Below are positions 33,043-41,327 of a stretch of DNA of 64,000 bases, in pieces. The notes under the pieces were generated by a model. It searched no databases and was not told the origin of the DNA. It saw only the letters and a program-made list of their open reading frames with translations. A program made the position numbers and the translations under genes. Source of the stretch: Terrabacter sp. MAHUQ-38 (GTDB lineage: Bacteria > Actinomycetota > Actinomycetes > Actinomycetales > Dermatophilaceae); the NCBI RefSeq assembly GCF_014518425.1, contig NZ_JACVCU010000001.1, positions 558,001-622,000 on the forward strand. The letters are read 5' to 3'. The number at the start of each line of letters is the position of its first letter. Position 1 is the first letter of the stretch.

Positions 33043-34367
33043 GCCAGGACCCGCTTCAGCTCGGGCTCGGCGACGGCCTTGACCTTCGCGATCTCGCCGG
33101 CCGGGTCGGCGCCCTCCTTGACGATGCGGTTCATCGCGTCGCCGAAGGCGGTGCTGCACTTGGGCGTCCACAGGATCGGGCTCTGCGCGTGACCGACGTC
33201 GGTCGCGAGCTTGGCCGCCTCTGCAGCCTGTCCCTCCTTGAGCGTCGTCGCCTGGCTGATCAGGCTCGTGCGCGACGGGATGTGGAAGCCGTACGCCGTC
33301 GCGAAGTCCAGCTGGTCGGCGGTCTGGTCGATCCAGAGGTACTTGACGAACTTCTTCGCCGCGTCGACGTTCTTGCTCCTGGCGCTGACGCACGAGCCGT
33401 AGGCGCCGACCGGCACCGACGCCTTGCCGCTGCCGTCGAGCGCGGGCCAGGCCATGACGCCGAAGTCGTCGGCGAGCCCCTTCTTGATGTCGGGGAAGGT
33501 CCAGAGGCCGGTGAACTGCATCGCCGTCAGGCCGGCGGTGAGTGCGGAGGGGTCGAACCAGTCCTTCGGCGCGCCGAGCAGCAGGACCTTCGCCTCCCAC
33601 AGCTCACGGAGCTTGCCCAGGGCGGTCGCCGCGCGCGGGTCGTCGAAGCCGAACTGGTTGTCGTCCGTGAGGTAGTCGAGTCCGGCCGACCACAGCATCG
33701 GGCCACCCATGAGTCCCGCGCCGCCGTCGTTGCCGAGGAAGAGGCCCTTGACGTTGCCCTGGGTCAGCTTCTTGGCGGCCTCGAGGAGCTCGTCGACCGT
33801 CTGAGGCGGCGTCACGCCGGCCTTGTCGAGCAGTGACCTGCGGTAGACGAGCAGCTGCATGTCGACGACCTGCGGGATGGCGTACGTCTTGCCGTCGTAG
33901 GTCATCCGCTTGAGGATGCTGGGGTTGAAGTCGTCCTTGGTGTCGCCGAGCAGGTCGGTGAGGTCGACGACCTGGTCGCCCTTGATCATGTCGATGGTCG
34001 GGCCGTTGCCGTACTCGAAGACGTCGGGGCCGGCATCCGTGAGCAGCGAGGCTGCCGTGGACTGGTCGTAGTCGCCGGGCTTCCAGCTCACCTTCACGGT
34101 GGCGTCCTTGTAGGCCGCGGCATACCTCTCGACGGCCTGCTGGGTGCCGGCCTCGCCGTACTGGTGGTACCACTGGTTGAGGGTGACTCCTCCGCCACCG
34201 CCACCAGTCGCGCCCCCGGTCGCGGTGGGCTCGCGCCCGGTGTTGCTCCCGCAGGCGGCGAGGGCACCCGTGACGGCAGCCGCCCCGCCGAGGGCGAAGA
34301 GCGAGCGACGGGTCAGGGTGGGCCCGAGGGCTGGGCCGAGCGGTCGGCCGATCTGCTTGTCAGACAT
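33039..34367 (-). CDS. Extracellular sugar-binding lipoprotein (SBP family 1)
   Basis: A 442-residue solute-binding protein. The N-terminus has a twin-arginine-like segment, TRRSLFALGGAAAVTGALAACGS, with lipobox LAAC. The rest is the two-lobe MalE-like fold (KVSWKPGDYDQSTAASLLTDAGPDVFEYGNG, then FVKYLWIDQTADQLDF). It is the first gene of a three-gene CUT1 operon. Substrate is probably an oligosaccharide. Confidence 0.92.
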   Translation of the reverse strand: MSDKQIGRPLGPALGPTLTRRSLFALGGAAAVTGALAACGSNTGREPTATGGATGGGGGGVTLNQWYHQYGEAGTQQAVERYAAAYKDATVKVSWKPGDYDQSTAASLLTDAGPDVFEYGNGPTIDMIKGDQVVDLTDLLGDTKDDFNPSILKRMTYDGKTYAIPQVVDMQLLVYRRSLLDKAGVTPPQTVDELLEAAKKLTQGNVKGLFLGNDGGAGLMGGPMLWSAGLDYLTDDNQFGFDDPRAATALGKLRELWEAKVLLLGAPKDWFDPSALTAGLTAMQFTGLWTFPDIKKGLADDFGVMAWPALDGSGKASVPVGAYGSCVSARSKNVDAAKKFVKYLWIDQTADQLDFATAYGFHIPSRTSLISQATTLKEGQAAEAAKLATDVGHAQSPILWTPKCSTAFGDAMNRIVKEGADPAGEIAKVKAVAEPELKRVLA

Positions 34368-34451
34368 GGCGCTTCCCCTGTGTCCTTCCTGCCCGGCATG
34401 ACGGGCAACCGGTGTCGACGGCGGGCGTCAGGCCACCTGCTCGACCTCGCC

Positions 34452-34500
34452 CACGATGCGATCGTATGCCTGCAATCTGGGCATGACCCGGCTGCGAAGC
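34452..34500 (-). promoter_or_regulatory. Possible promoter/operator of the second sugar ABC operon
   Basis: On the minus strand a -10-like TACGAT overlaps the near-palindrome ATACGATCGCAT (34457-34468, one mismatched pair) with a central GATC. It fits a LacI-type site, and the LacI gene ends just upstream. The -35 is weak. The rest of the 34368-34503 gap shows no other feature. Confidence 0.35.
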
Positions 34501-34503
34501 GGG

Positions 34504-35550
34504 TCAGGCGCCGACGACGGAGGTCTGGTCCCATTCGCAGCCGCAGGATCCGCGCACCACCATGCGTGTCGGCAGCACCTGGGGATGCACGTCGAACGTC
34601 CGGCCGGCGATGCGCTCGTGGAGCCGGATGGCGGCCCACCGTCCGAGCTCACGCATCGGCTGCTGCACCGTGGTCAGACCAGGGGCGAGGTAGCGCGAGG
34701 TCATGATGTCGTCGAAGCCCACCACGGCGACGTCGTCGGGCACCCGGCGACCCTCGCGGTCGAGGAGCACCATCGTGGCGAGCGCGAGCTCGTCGTTGGC
34801 ACACACGATGCCGTCGATGTCGGCTCCGGCGGCCTCCGCCGCGCGCAGCCCGTCCATGACGCGTCGCCCCGACGTCTCCTCGTACTGGACGCGGACAGGT
34901 TCGGCCACCTCCGCGCCGCGCTGGTGAGTCAGTGCGTGCAGGAAGCCGCGGTAGCGCTCCGAGATGTCGTGGGAGGTGTCCGGGTCGCCCACGAAGACAA
35001 GGCGTCTGCGACCGTGCTCGAGCAGGTGCCGGGTCACCTCGGCCGAGCTGATGAAGTTCTCGACCTGCACCGAGTCGCAGCCCTCGATCGCGTCGCGGGC
35101 GACGAGCACGGTCGGTGTCGAGCGCACGATCTGGCGCACCATCGTGTCGCTGACCGTGTCGTTGGCGATGACGATCCCGTCGACGCGGCCGAGGATCTTG
35201 CGCACCGCTGCCTCGGCGTCCTTCGACGCGTCGCACACGACGACGACGGTCGACTGCCCAGCCTGCGCGGCCGTCGCCTCGAAGCCCGACAGCAGCTCCG
35301 AGTAGTAGGGCCCTCGAAGTCCCGGGAGCACGAACCCGTGGGTCTCGTGGGACGGCACGTCGACGGCCCGCCCCGCGCGCAGCGGTACGTACTCGAGGTC
35401 CTCCACCGCCCGCAGCACCCGCTGGCGGGTGATCGCGGAGGCCGGGGTGGACCCGCTGAGGACGCGCGAGACCGTGGCGATGGACACACCGGCGCGCTCG
35501 GCCACGGTGTAGATCGTGACCGGTCGCGCGTCATCGTGCTCTGTCGACAC
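34504..35550 (-). CDS. LacI-family transcriptional regulator
   Basis: A 348-residue LacI repressor. The helix-turn-helix is TIYTVAERAGVSIATVSRVLSGSTPASAITRQRV, followed by the hinge and effector domain (VAVVGFDDIMTSRYLAPGLTTVQQP). It ends in a Cys-rich tail (VVRGSCGCEWDQ). GTG 35550 is preceded by GGAGGAGG. It lies between two importer operons on the same strand, so it could control either or both. Confidence 0.92.
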   Translation of the reverse strand: MSTEHDDARPVTIYTVAERAGVSIATVSRVLSGSTPASAITRQRVLRAVEDLEYVPLRAGRAVDVPSHETHGFVLPGLRGPYYSELLSGFEATAAQAGQSTVVVVCDASKDAEAAVRKILGRVDGIVIANDTVSDTMVRQIVRSTPTVLVARDAIEGCDSVQVENFISSAEVTRHLLEHGRRRLVFVGDPDTSHDISERYRGFLHALTHQRGAEVAEPVRVQYEETSGRRVMDGLRAAEAAGADIDGIVCANDELALATMVLLDREGRRVPDDVAVVGFDDIMTSRYLAPGLTTVQQPMRELGRWAAIRLHERIAGRTFDVHPQVLPTRMVVRGSCGCEWDQTSVVGA

Positions 35551-35692
35551 CGAGGCTCCTCCTCCCCGGCCCCACTGTGCACGCCACCGCGAACGCGCAC
35601 AAGCCGGGCACACGGGGCCTGGACGCCGAAGACGGGCGTATGCCGTGCGGTCGGGTGTATGCCGTGGGGCAGCGTCCGTCGGCCTCGCCGCG

Positions 35693-37546
35693 TCAGAACG
35701 GGTTGGGGATCGCCTCGATGAGCGTGCGGGTGTACGCGTCCTGGGGCGAGCGGATCACCGCGAGGGTCTGCCCCTGCTCGACGATCCGGCCGTTGTTGAG
35801 CACGATGACCTCGTCGGCGAGCATCCGCGCGCTCAGCAGGTCGTGCGTGATGTAGAGGATGCCGACGTCCTTGGTCTGGACGAGGCCGCCGAGCAGCTCG
35901 AGGATCTCGGCGCGGATCGACACGTCGAGGCTCGAGATCGGCTCGTCGGCGACGATGATGTCGGGCTCGACCGCGAGCGCCTTGGCGATGACGACGCGCT
36001 GGCGCTGCCCGCCGGAGAGCTCGTAGCCGTAGCGGTTGACGAACCGGTCGGCGGGTGTGAGCGCCACCGTCTCGAGCAGCTCCTCGACCCGGTCGCGCAG
36101 GGCGTCGCCCTTGAGGCCGTGGTAGTTGGCCAGGGGACGGGCGAGGACGTAGCCGAGCCGCTTCGCCGGGTTGATCGAGCTGTACGGGTCCTGGAAGACC
36201 ATCTGGACGTTGCTGCGGTAGTCGCGCAGCGAGCGTCCGCGGAAGCCGGCCACCTCCTGGTCGCCGTTGGGCCCGTGGAAGACGATCCGGCCCGTCGTCG
36301 GGCTGTCGACGCCGGTGATCATCCGGGCCAGCGTCGACTTGCCGCTGCCGCTCTGCCCGACGAGCGCCGTCACCTCGCCCTTGCGCAGGACGAAGCTCGC
36401 GTCCGTGACGGCCTCGGTGTGCTGGACGGTGAGGCCCCGGCGACGGGTGAACACCTTCGAGACGTGGTCGACGGTGAGCACGACGTCGCCGCGCAGTGCC
36501 TGCGTCGACTCCTCGGCGGTCTTGACGAACTGGGGGCCGTCGAAGGTGCGCTTGGGTTCGCCGTGCTCGCCGGCGCCGCCCTCATCGCGCTGGAGCTGCG
36601 CGACGTGGCACGCGGCCCGGCCCGCGGCCATCGGCAGGAGAGGCGGGTCGACCTCGGTGCACCGGGCGATCCGCTCGGGGCATCGCGGGGCGAAGCTGCA
36701 ACCGCGGATCTCGAGGCTGAGGTCCGGCGGGCGGCCCGGCACGTACGTGATCCGGACGGTCTCCGCGCGCGGGTCGCCGTACGACCCCAGAAGACCCTTG
36801 GAGTACGGGTGGAGCGGGTCTCGCAGGAGCGCGGCGGCCGGTTGTTCCTCGACGATTCGGCCGGCATACATGACGAGGATCCGGTCGGACAGGTCGAGCA
36901 CGGTCCCGATGTCGTGGCTGATGAACAGCACCGCGAAGCCCTGCTCGGCCTGGAGGCGGCGGACGTTCTCGAGGATCGAGTGCTGCACGACGACGTCGAG
37001 GCCGGTCGTCGGCTCGTCGAGGAGGACGAACTTCGGCTCGAGGGCCAGCGCGAGCGCGAGGTTGACGCGCTGGCGCATGCCGCCGGAGAGCTCGTGCGGG
37101 TACGCGGAGATGAACCTGTGGTCGATGATGACCATGTCGAACAGCTCGCGGATGCGCGTCGTCACGGCCTCGCCCCGCAGACGCGAGTGCTGCTCGATGA
37201 CGTCCCGGAACTGCGCCTCCACCCGCGTCACGGGGTTGAGCGCGTTCATGCTGCTCTGGAAGACGGTCGAGATGTCGCGCCAGCGCAGGTCGCGCAGCTC
37301 GTCCTCATGCAGGTGCGTGATGTCCGTGCCGTCGAAGGTGATGCTGCCGGCACTGATGCGGCCCGGTCGCTGGAGCAGGCGTAGCAGCGCCGTGCCGAGC
37401 GTGGTCTTGCCGGAGCCCGACTCGCCGATCAGCCCGACGAACTCGCCGGCCTCGATCGAGAAGCTGACGTGCTGGACGGCGTCGAGCGGCCGGTGCGACT
37501 TCGGCTCGTAGCGGACCGACAGGTCCGAGACGTCGAGCAGGCTCAT
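35693..37546 (-). CDS. Opp/Dpp-type ABC ATPase, two domains fused (DppD-DppF)
   Basis: A 617-residue double ATPase. Domain 1 (residues 1-270) has Walker A GESGSGKTT, signature LSGGMRQRVNLALAL, Walker B FVLLDEPTTGLD and the C-terminal oligopeptide cysteine motif (RGCSFAPRCPERIARC). Domain 2 (about 310-600) has GQSGSGKST, LSGGQRQRVVIAKAL and IIVADEPISSLD. In most bacteria these are separate DppD and DppF proteins. ATG 37546 overlaps the permease stop. Because the operon faces beta-glucan enzymes, its substrate is probably an oligosaccharide rather than a peptide. Confidence 0.93.
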   Translation of the reverse strand: MSLLDVSDLSVRYEPKSHRPLDAVQHVSFSIEAGEFVGLIGESGSGKTTLGTALLRLLQRPGRISAGSITFDGTDITHLHEDELRDLRWRDISTVFQSSMNALNPVTRVEAQFRDVIEQHSRLRGEAVTTRIRELFDMVIIDHRFISAYPHELSGGMRQRVNLALALALEPKFVLLDEPTTGLDVVVQHSILENVRRLQAEQGFAVLFISHDIGTVLDLSDRILVMYAGRIVEEQPAAALLRDPLHPYSKGLLGSYGDPRAETVRITYVPGRPPDLSLEIRGCSFAPRCPERIARCTEVDPPLLPMAAGRAACHVAQLQRDEGGAGEHGEPKRTFDGPQFVKTAEESTQALRGDVVLTVDHVSKVFTRRRGLTVQHTEAVTDASFVLRKGEVTALVGQSGSGKSTLARMITGVDSPTTGRIVFHGPNGDQEVAGFRGRSLRDYRSNVQMVFQDPYSSINPAKRLGYVLARPLANYHGLKGDALRDRVEELLETVALTPADRFVNRYGYELSGGQRQRVVIAKALAVEPDIIVADEPISSLDVSIRAEILELLGGLVQTKDVGILYITHDLLSARMLADEVIVLNNGRIVEQGQTLAVIRSPQDAYTRTLIEAIPNPF

Positions 37547-38475
37547 GCGTCCTCCCGGAGGTGCGGGTTGCTCAGCAGGTCGACACCGAAGTTGATGAAC
37601 GACATGCCGGTGATGAGGATGGCGAGGACGAGGCCGGGCACGAACACCCACAGCCACAGCCCCTGCGTGATCGCGCCCTGGGCGTTGGCCTGGTAGAGCA
37701 TCGTGCCCCACGAGACGCTCTGGCTGTCACCGAGGCCGAGAACCGCCAGACCCGCCTCCGCTCCGATCGCACCGGTGGCCGCGCCGACGAAGGCCGCTGC
37801 GACCAGCGAGCTCATGTTGGGCATGATCTCCCGGAAGATGATGCGCGTCGTGCTCTCGCCGGAGAACTTCGCGGCCGTCACGAAGTCGCGGTTGCGCAGG
37901 GTGATGATCTGGGCGCGCTTGGCCCGGGCACCGCCTGCCCAGGACGTGATCGCGATGACGAAGACGATGAGCCAGACGCCGCGCACCTCGGAGTAGGCCA
38001 CGAGCGTGATGATGAGCGGCAGGGCCGGGATGACGAGGGCGACGTTCGTGACGAACGACAGGATGTCGTCGACGATCGTGCCCTCGGCGTAGCCCGACAC
38101 CATGCCGATGACCAGGGAGATGATCGTCGCCAGGAGACCGCCGAACAGCCCGACCAGCAAGGAGATCCGCGACCCGTAGATGAGCTGCGACGCGATGTCG
38201 CGACCATCGGTCGTCGTGCCGAGCCAGTTGTCGCCGCTGGCACCGGCGAGCGGTGTGAACGTCGAGTCGAGCGGGTCGTGCGGCGCGACGAGGGGGGCGA
38301 AGACGGCGACGATCACGTAGACGGAGACGATGACGACGCCGACACGGGCCTTCCTGCTGCTCCAGACGACCTCCCACCAACGGTCCGGGCGGCCGGCGTC
38401 CGAGACCTGCTCGAGCGTGAGGGCCTGGGCCGAGTCGCCTTCTGCCATGAAGTCTTTCGCGGGGGTCGTTGTCAT
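37543..38475 (-). CDS. ABC permease, DppC/OppC family
   Basis: A 310-residue permease with a cytosolic N-terminus, a first helix (ARVGVVIVSVYVIVAVFAPLV) and the characteristic DPLDSTFTPL...NWLGTTTDGRDIASQLIYGSRISLLVG block. The EAA loop is RDFVTAAKFSGESTTRIIFREIMPN. It pairs with the DppB-like permease gene upstream, overlapping by 4 bp at both ends of the gene. Confidence 0.94.
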   Translation of the reverse strand: MTTTPAKDFMAEGDSAQALTLEQVSDAGRPDRWWEVVWSSRKARVGVVIVSVYVIVAVFAPLVAPHDPLDSTFTPLAGASGDNWLGTTTDGRDIASQLIYGSRISLLVGLFGGLLATIISLVIGMVSGYAEGTIVDDILSFVTNVALVIPALPLIITLVAYSEVRGVWLIVFVIAITSWAGGARAKRAQIITLRNRDFVTAAKFSGESTTRIIFREIMPNMSSLVAAAFVGAATGAIGAEAGLAVLGLGDSQSVSWGTMLYQANAQGAITQGLWLWVFVPGLVLAILITGMSFINFGVDLLSNPHLREDA

Positions 38476-39461
38476 GACTGCGCCCTTCTCGCGCGCGGGT
38501 CGAGCACTCCGTAGAGCAGGTCGGCGACGAGGTTCGCGACGAGCACCCCGACGGTCGTCAGGAGCATCAGGGTCTGCAGGAGCGGGTAGTCCTTGTTCTC
38601 GACCGCCTCACCCATGAGCCGGCCGAGGCCCGGGTAGTCGAAGGCCTGCTCGACGAGGATGGCGCCACCCAGCACGCCACCGAGAGCCAGGGCGAAACCG
38701 GTGACACTCGGGAGCAACGCGTTGCGGGCGGCATACTTCAGGGCGACGACCCGGTCTGGCAGCCCCTTGGCCTTGGCCAGCCTGATGTAGTCCTCGCCGA
38801 GGTTCATGATCATCGTGTTGCGCATACCGAGGATCCAGCCGATCGGCGTGACGATGAGCAGCGCCAGCGCCGGCAGGAACGAGTGCGACACCGCCTCCTG
38901 GACGAACGGGAAGTTGAGTCCCGGCGTCGACTCCTCGTAGCCGCCGGAGGTGGGGAACCAGCCGAGGCTGTAGCCGAAGACGTACAGCAGCAGAAGGGCG
39001 ATCCAGAACGGCTGGAGCGTGCCGAGGAACGTCGAGCCCAGGGTCACCACGGAGTCGAAGCGCGAGTTGCGCCGCCACGCGGCATACGCCCCGAGGACGA
39101 CACCGACCACGAAGGAGAGCGCCTGCGTGACGGTGACGAGGATGACGGTCCACCAGAACGCCTGGCCGATGACCTCGGTGACCTTGAACGGGTAGTAGCT
39201 GTACGAGAGGCCGAAGTTGCCGCGCACGAGCTCGCCGAGGTACGTCCCGTACTGCTGGACCAGCGACCCGTCGGGCGCCCCGAGCATGGCCCGCATGGCG
39301 CGCACCTGGGCCGGGTCGAGCTGCGCGTCCTTGCCGGCCAGCTTCTTGACCATGATCTCCGCGGGGTCACCCGGCTGGAGACGGGGGATGAGGAAGTTCA
39401 GCGTCACCACGGCCCAGAGCGTCGCGACGAAGAAGCCGAACTTCCGCGCGAAGTACCTCAC
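38472..39461 (-). CDS. ABC permease, DppB/OppB family
   Basis: A 329-residue permease beginning MRYFARKFGFFVATLWAVVTLNFLIPRLQPGDPAE, the standard DppB start. It has an extracytoplasmic loop of about 60 residues and the EAA loop EDYIRLAKAKGLPDRVVALKYAARNALLPSVT. It forms the membrane channel with the DppC-like partner. Confidence 0.94.
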   Translation of the reverse strand: MRYFARKFGFFVATLWAVVTLNFLIPRLQPGDPAEIMVKKLAGKDAQLDPAQVRAMRAMLGAPDGSLVQQYGTYLGELVRGNFGLSYSYYPFKVTEVIGQAFWWTVILVTVTQALSFVVGVVLGAYAAWRRNSRFDSVVTLGSTFLGTLQPFWIALLLLYVFGYSLGWFPTSGGYEESTPGLNFPFVQEAVSHSFLPALALLIVTPIGWILGMRNTMIMNLGEDYIRLAKAKGLPDRVVALKYAARNALLPSVTGFALALGGVLGGAILVEQAFDYPGLGRLMGEAVENKDYPLLQTLMLLTTVGVLVANLVADLLYGVLDPRARRAQS

Positions 39462-41149
39462 TTCGGAGCGGTCAGGCGCGTGATGACGAGGAGACGGTCG
39501 TCAGAGGGGTTGGCGTAGGGGTCCTGCTCGCTCGGCCAGCCGACGGCCTTGTCCGTGCGGTAGAGGATGCGGGCCGGGGCGTAGATGAGCGGGGTCACGG
39601 GGTACTTCGTCATCATCGTGTCGACGAGCTCACCGAGGTACTTCTTCTGGTCGGCCTCCTCGGTCGACTGCGACAGGTCGGTCACGGCCTGGTCGACGGC
39701 GGGGTCGCTGAACCGGCCGACGTTCGGCAGGATCTCGGTCACCGTGGGGAACTGCTTGCTCGACAGCTTGGCGCCGATGTTCTTCGCGAGCTCGCAGCCA
39801 CCGTGGAGGTACTCGAGCATGAGCTGGAAGTCGCCGGTCTTCTTCTGGCCGTCCACCGAGTCCGGAGCCGAGGCGGTGACCTTGGTGGCGACACCCGCGT
39901 CGTTCAGGCCCTTGGCGACGACGTCGGCAACGGCCTGGTAGTCGATCCACCCGGCCTGCACCGAGAAGTTCACGGCGAGCGGCGAGCCATCGGGCATCGT
40001 GCGCTTGCCGTCGGCGCCCTTCTTGTAGCCGGCCGCGTCGAGCAGCTGGTTCGCCTTCGCGATGTCGTAGGGGATGACGGTGTCCTGGCCGGCGTACTTC
40101 TCCGGCAGCAGCTTCTCCATGGAGGGCAGCTTGAGACCGGTCTGGCTGGCCGGCTTCATGATCCCGTAGGTCGCCTTGACCGACATCCCCTCCTTGTCCA
40201 TCGCGTGGCTGATCGCCTCGCGGAACCTCGGGTCGTTGAACGGCGGCTTCTGGTCCTGGCCCGTGAGCACCGTCATGCCGTTGGGGGCGTAGTAGAGGTG
40301 GTTGGTCTTCGGGTCGGCGTCGACGAACGTCTTCTTCGGGTTGGGCACCTCGCCCCAGTACGCGTCGAGCTGGCCGGAGCGCAGCTTGAGGGCGGCCTGC
40401 GACGCGTCGTAGTTTCCCTCGAGGACGAGCTTGTTGACCTTGATCCTGTCGGCCTGCCAGTAGTCCGGGCGGCGCTCGAGGACGAGGCGGCGACCGTTGT
40501 AGGTGCCGACCTTGAACGGCCCGGTGAAGACGGGGGTCTTGTCGACGTACTTCGACGGGTCACCGACGCCCCCGTAGTAGTGCTCGGGCAGGATCTTCGT
40601 CGAGATGATGCCGTCGTACTTCGGGGCCGCGTTGCCGGTGAACTCGAAGACGACCCGGTTGCCCTCCGCGGTGACGGACCTCGCCGGCGCACCGAACGTG
40701 TCGTTCCAGACACCGGCCTTGTCGATGGCCGGGTACTGCTTGCCGAGGTTGAAGGTGAAGGCGACGTCCTTGGCGGTGAAGGCCTTCCCGTCGCTCCACT
40801 TGACGCCGTCACGGATGTCGAGGGTCAGCTTCGTGGCGCCCTCCCACGTGGCCTTCGTGGCGAGCCACGGGGTCTCCTCGCACGTGAGGTTGTTGCGCAC
40901 GATGAGCGGCTCGTAGAGCCAGTTGGACGTGAGCGGCTTCGGGGAGTTCGGGTTGTAGTTGACGAGTCCACCGACGGTGGCGTCCGCATCCGACGGGAAC
41001 GTCAGCTGGGCGATCATCCCGCCGCTGCCCGCAGCCCCCTCGGTCTCCTTCTGCTTGGCGCTGCCGGCGCAGGCGGTGAGGGCGAGGGCGGCGGTCAGAC
41101 CGGTCACGCCAATCGCGATCAACGTGGGCTTTGTACGAGTCAGCGTCAT
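39458..41149 (-). CDS. Extracellular binding lipoprotein, SBP family 5
   Basis: A 563-residue family-5 binding protein. The signal peptide and lipobox LTAC are followed by LVNYNPNSPKPLTSNWLYEPLIVRNNLTCEETPWLATKATWEG, KWSDGKAFTAKDVAFTFN and other family landmarks. GGAGG precedes ATG 41149. Family 5 covers peptide, nickel and also beta-gluco-oligosaccharide binders (Thermotoga/Pyrococcus CbtA type). The divergent GH94-GH3-GH35 operon favours a saccharide. Confidence 0.92.
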   Translation of the reverse strand: MTLTRTKPTLIAIGVTGLTAALALTACAGSAKQKETEGAAGSGGMIAQLTFPSDADATVGGLVNYNPNSPKPLTSNWLYEPLIVRNNLTCEETPWLATKATWEGATKLTLDIRDGVKWSDGKAFTAKDVAFTFNLGKQYPAIDKAGVWNDTFGAPARSVTAEGNRVVFEFTGNAAPKYDGIISTKILPEHYYGGVGDPSKYVDKTPVFTGPFKVGTYNGRRLVLERRPDYWQADRIKVNKLVLEGNYDASQAALKLRSGQLDAYWGEVPNPKKTFVDADPKTNHLYYAPNGMTVLTGQDQKPPFNDPRFREAISHAMDKEGMSVKATYGIMKPASQTGLKLPSMEKLLPEKYAGQDTVIPYDIAKANQLLDAAGYKKGADGKRTMPDGSPLAVNFSVQAGWIDYQAVADVVAKGLNDAGVATKVTASAPDSVDGQKKTGDFQLMLEYLHGGCELAKNIGAKLSSKQFPTVTEILPNVGRFSDPAVDQAVTDLSQSTEEADQKKYLGELVDTMMTKYPVTPLIYAPARILYRTDKAVGWPSEQDPYANPSDDRLLVITRLTAPK

Positions 41150-41181
41150 TGCGGACCTCCGTCGGGGGCGGGATTTCCGCC

Positions 41182-41212
41182 AGAGTAGGCGCGGGCGAAT
41201 GACCGGTGTCAA
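41182..41212 (-). promoter_or_regulatory. Promoter of the Opp-type importer operon
   Basis: Minus strand: TTGACA (41212-41207), 19-bp spacer, TACTCT (41187-41182), 33 bp before ATG 41149. A small inverted repeat, GGCGG-gattt-CCGCC, lies between the -10 and the ribosome binding site. Confidence 0.6.
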
Positions 41213-41228
41213 CGCTCTTGGGGCATGT

Positions 41229-41270
41229 AAGTACTTTCATGGGGTTCGTCGTGCGTGCCCTGACTTTCAT
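41229..41270. promoter_or_regulatory. Paired direct repeats in the divergent promoter region
   Basis: ACTTTCAT occurs at 41233-41240 and 41263-41270, exactly 30 bp (about three helical turns) apart; the first overlaps the palindrome AAGTACTT (41229-41236). Placed between the importer operon and the GH94 operon, this is a likely regulator site controlling both directions. Confidence 0.6.
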
Positions 41271-41327
41271 TTGTTTTCAAGGGGATTCGCTCTGGAGTGG
41301 AACCGCGGCCGCTGGTAGGAATGAAGG

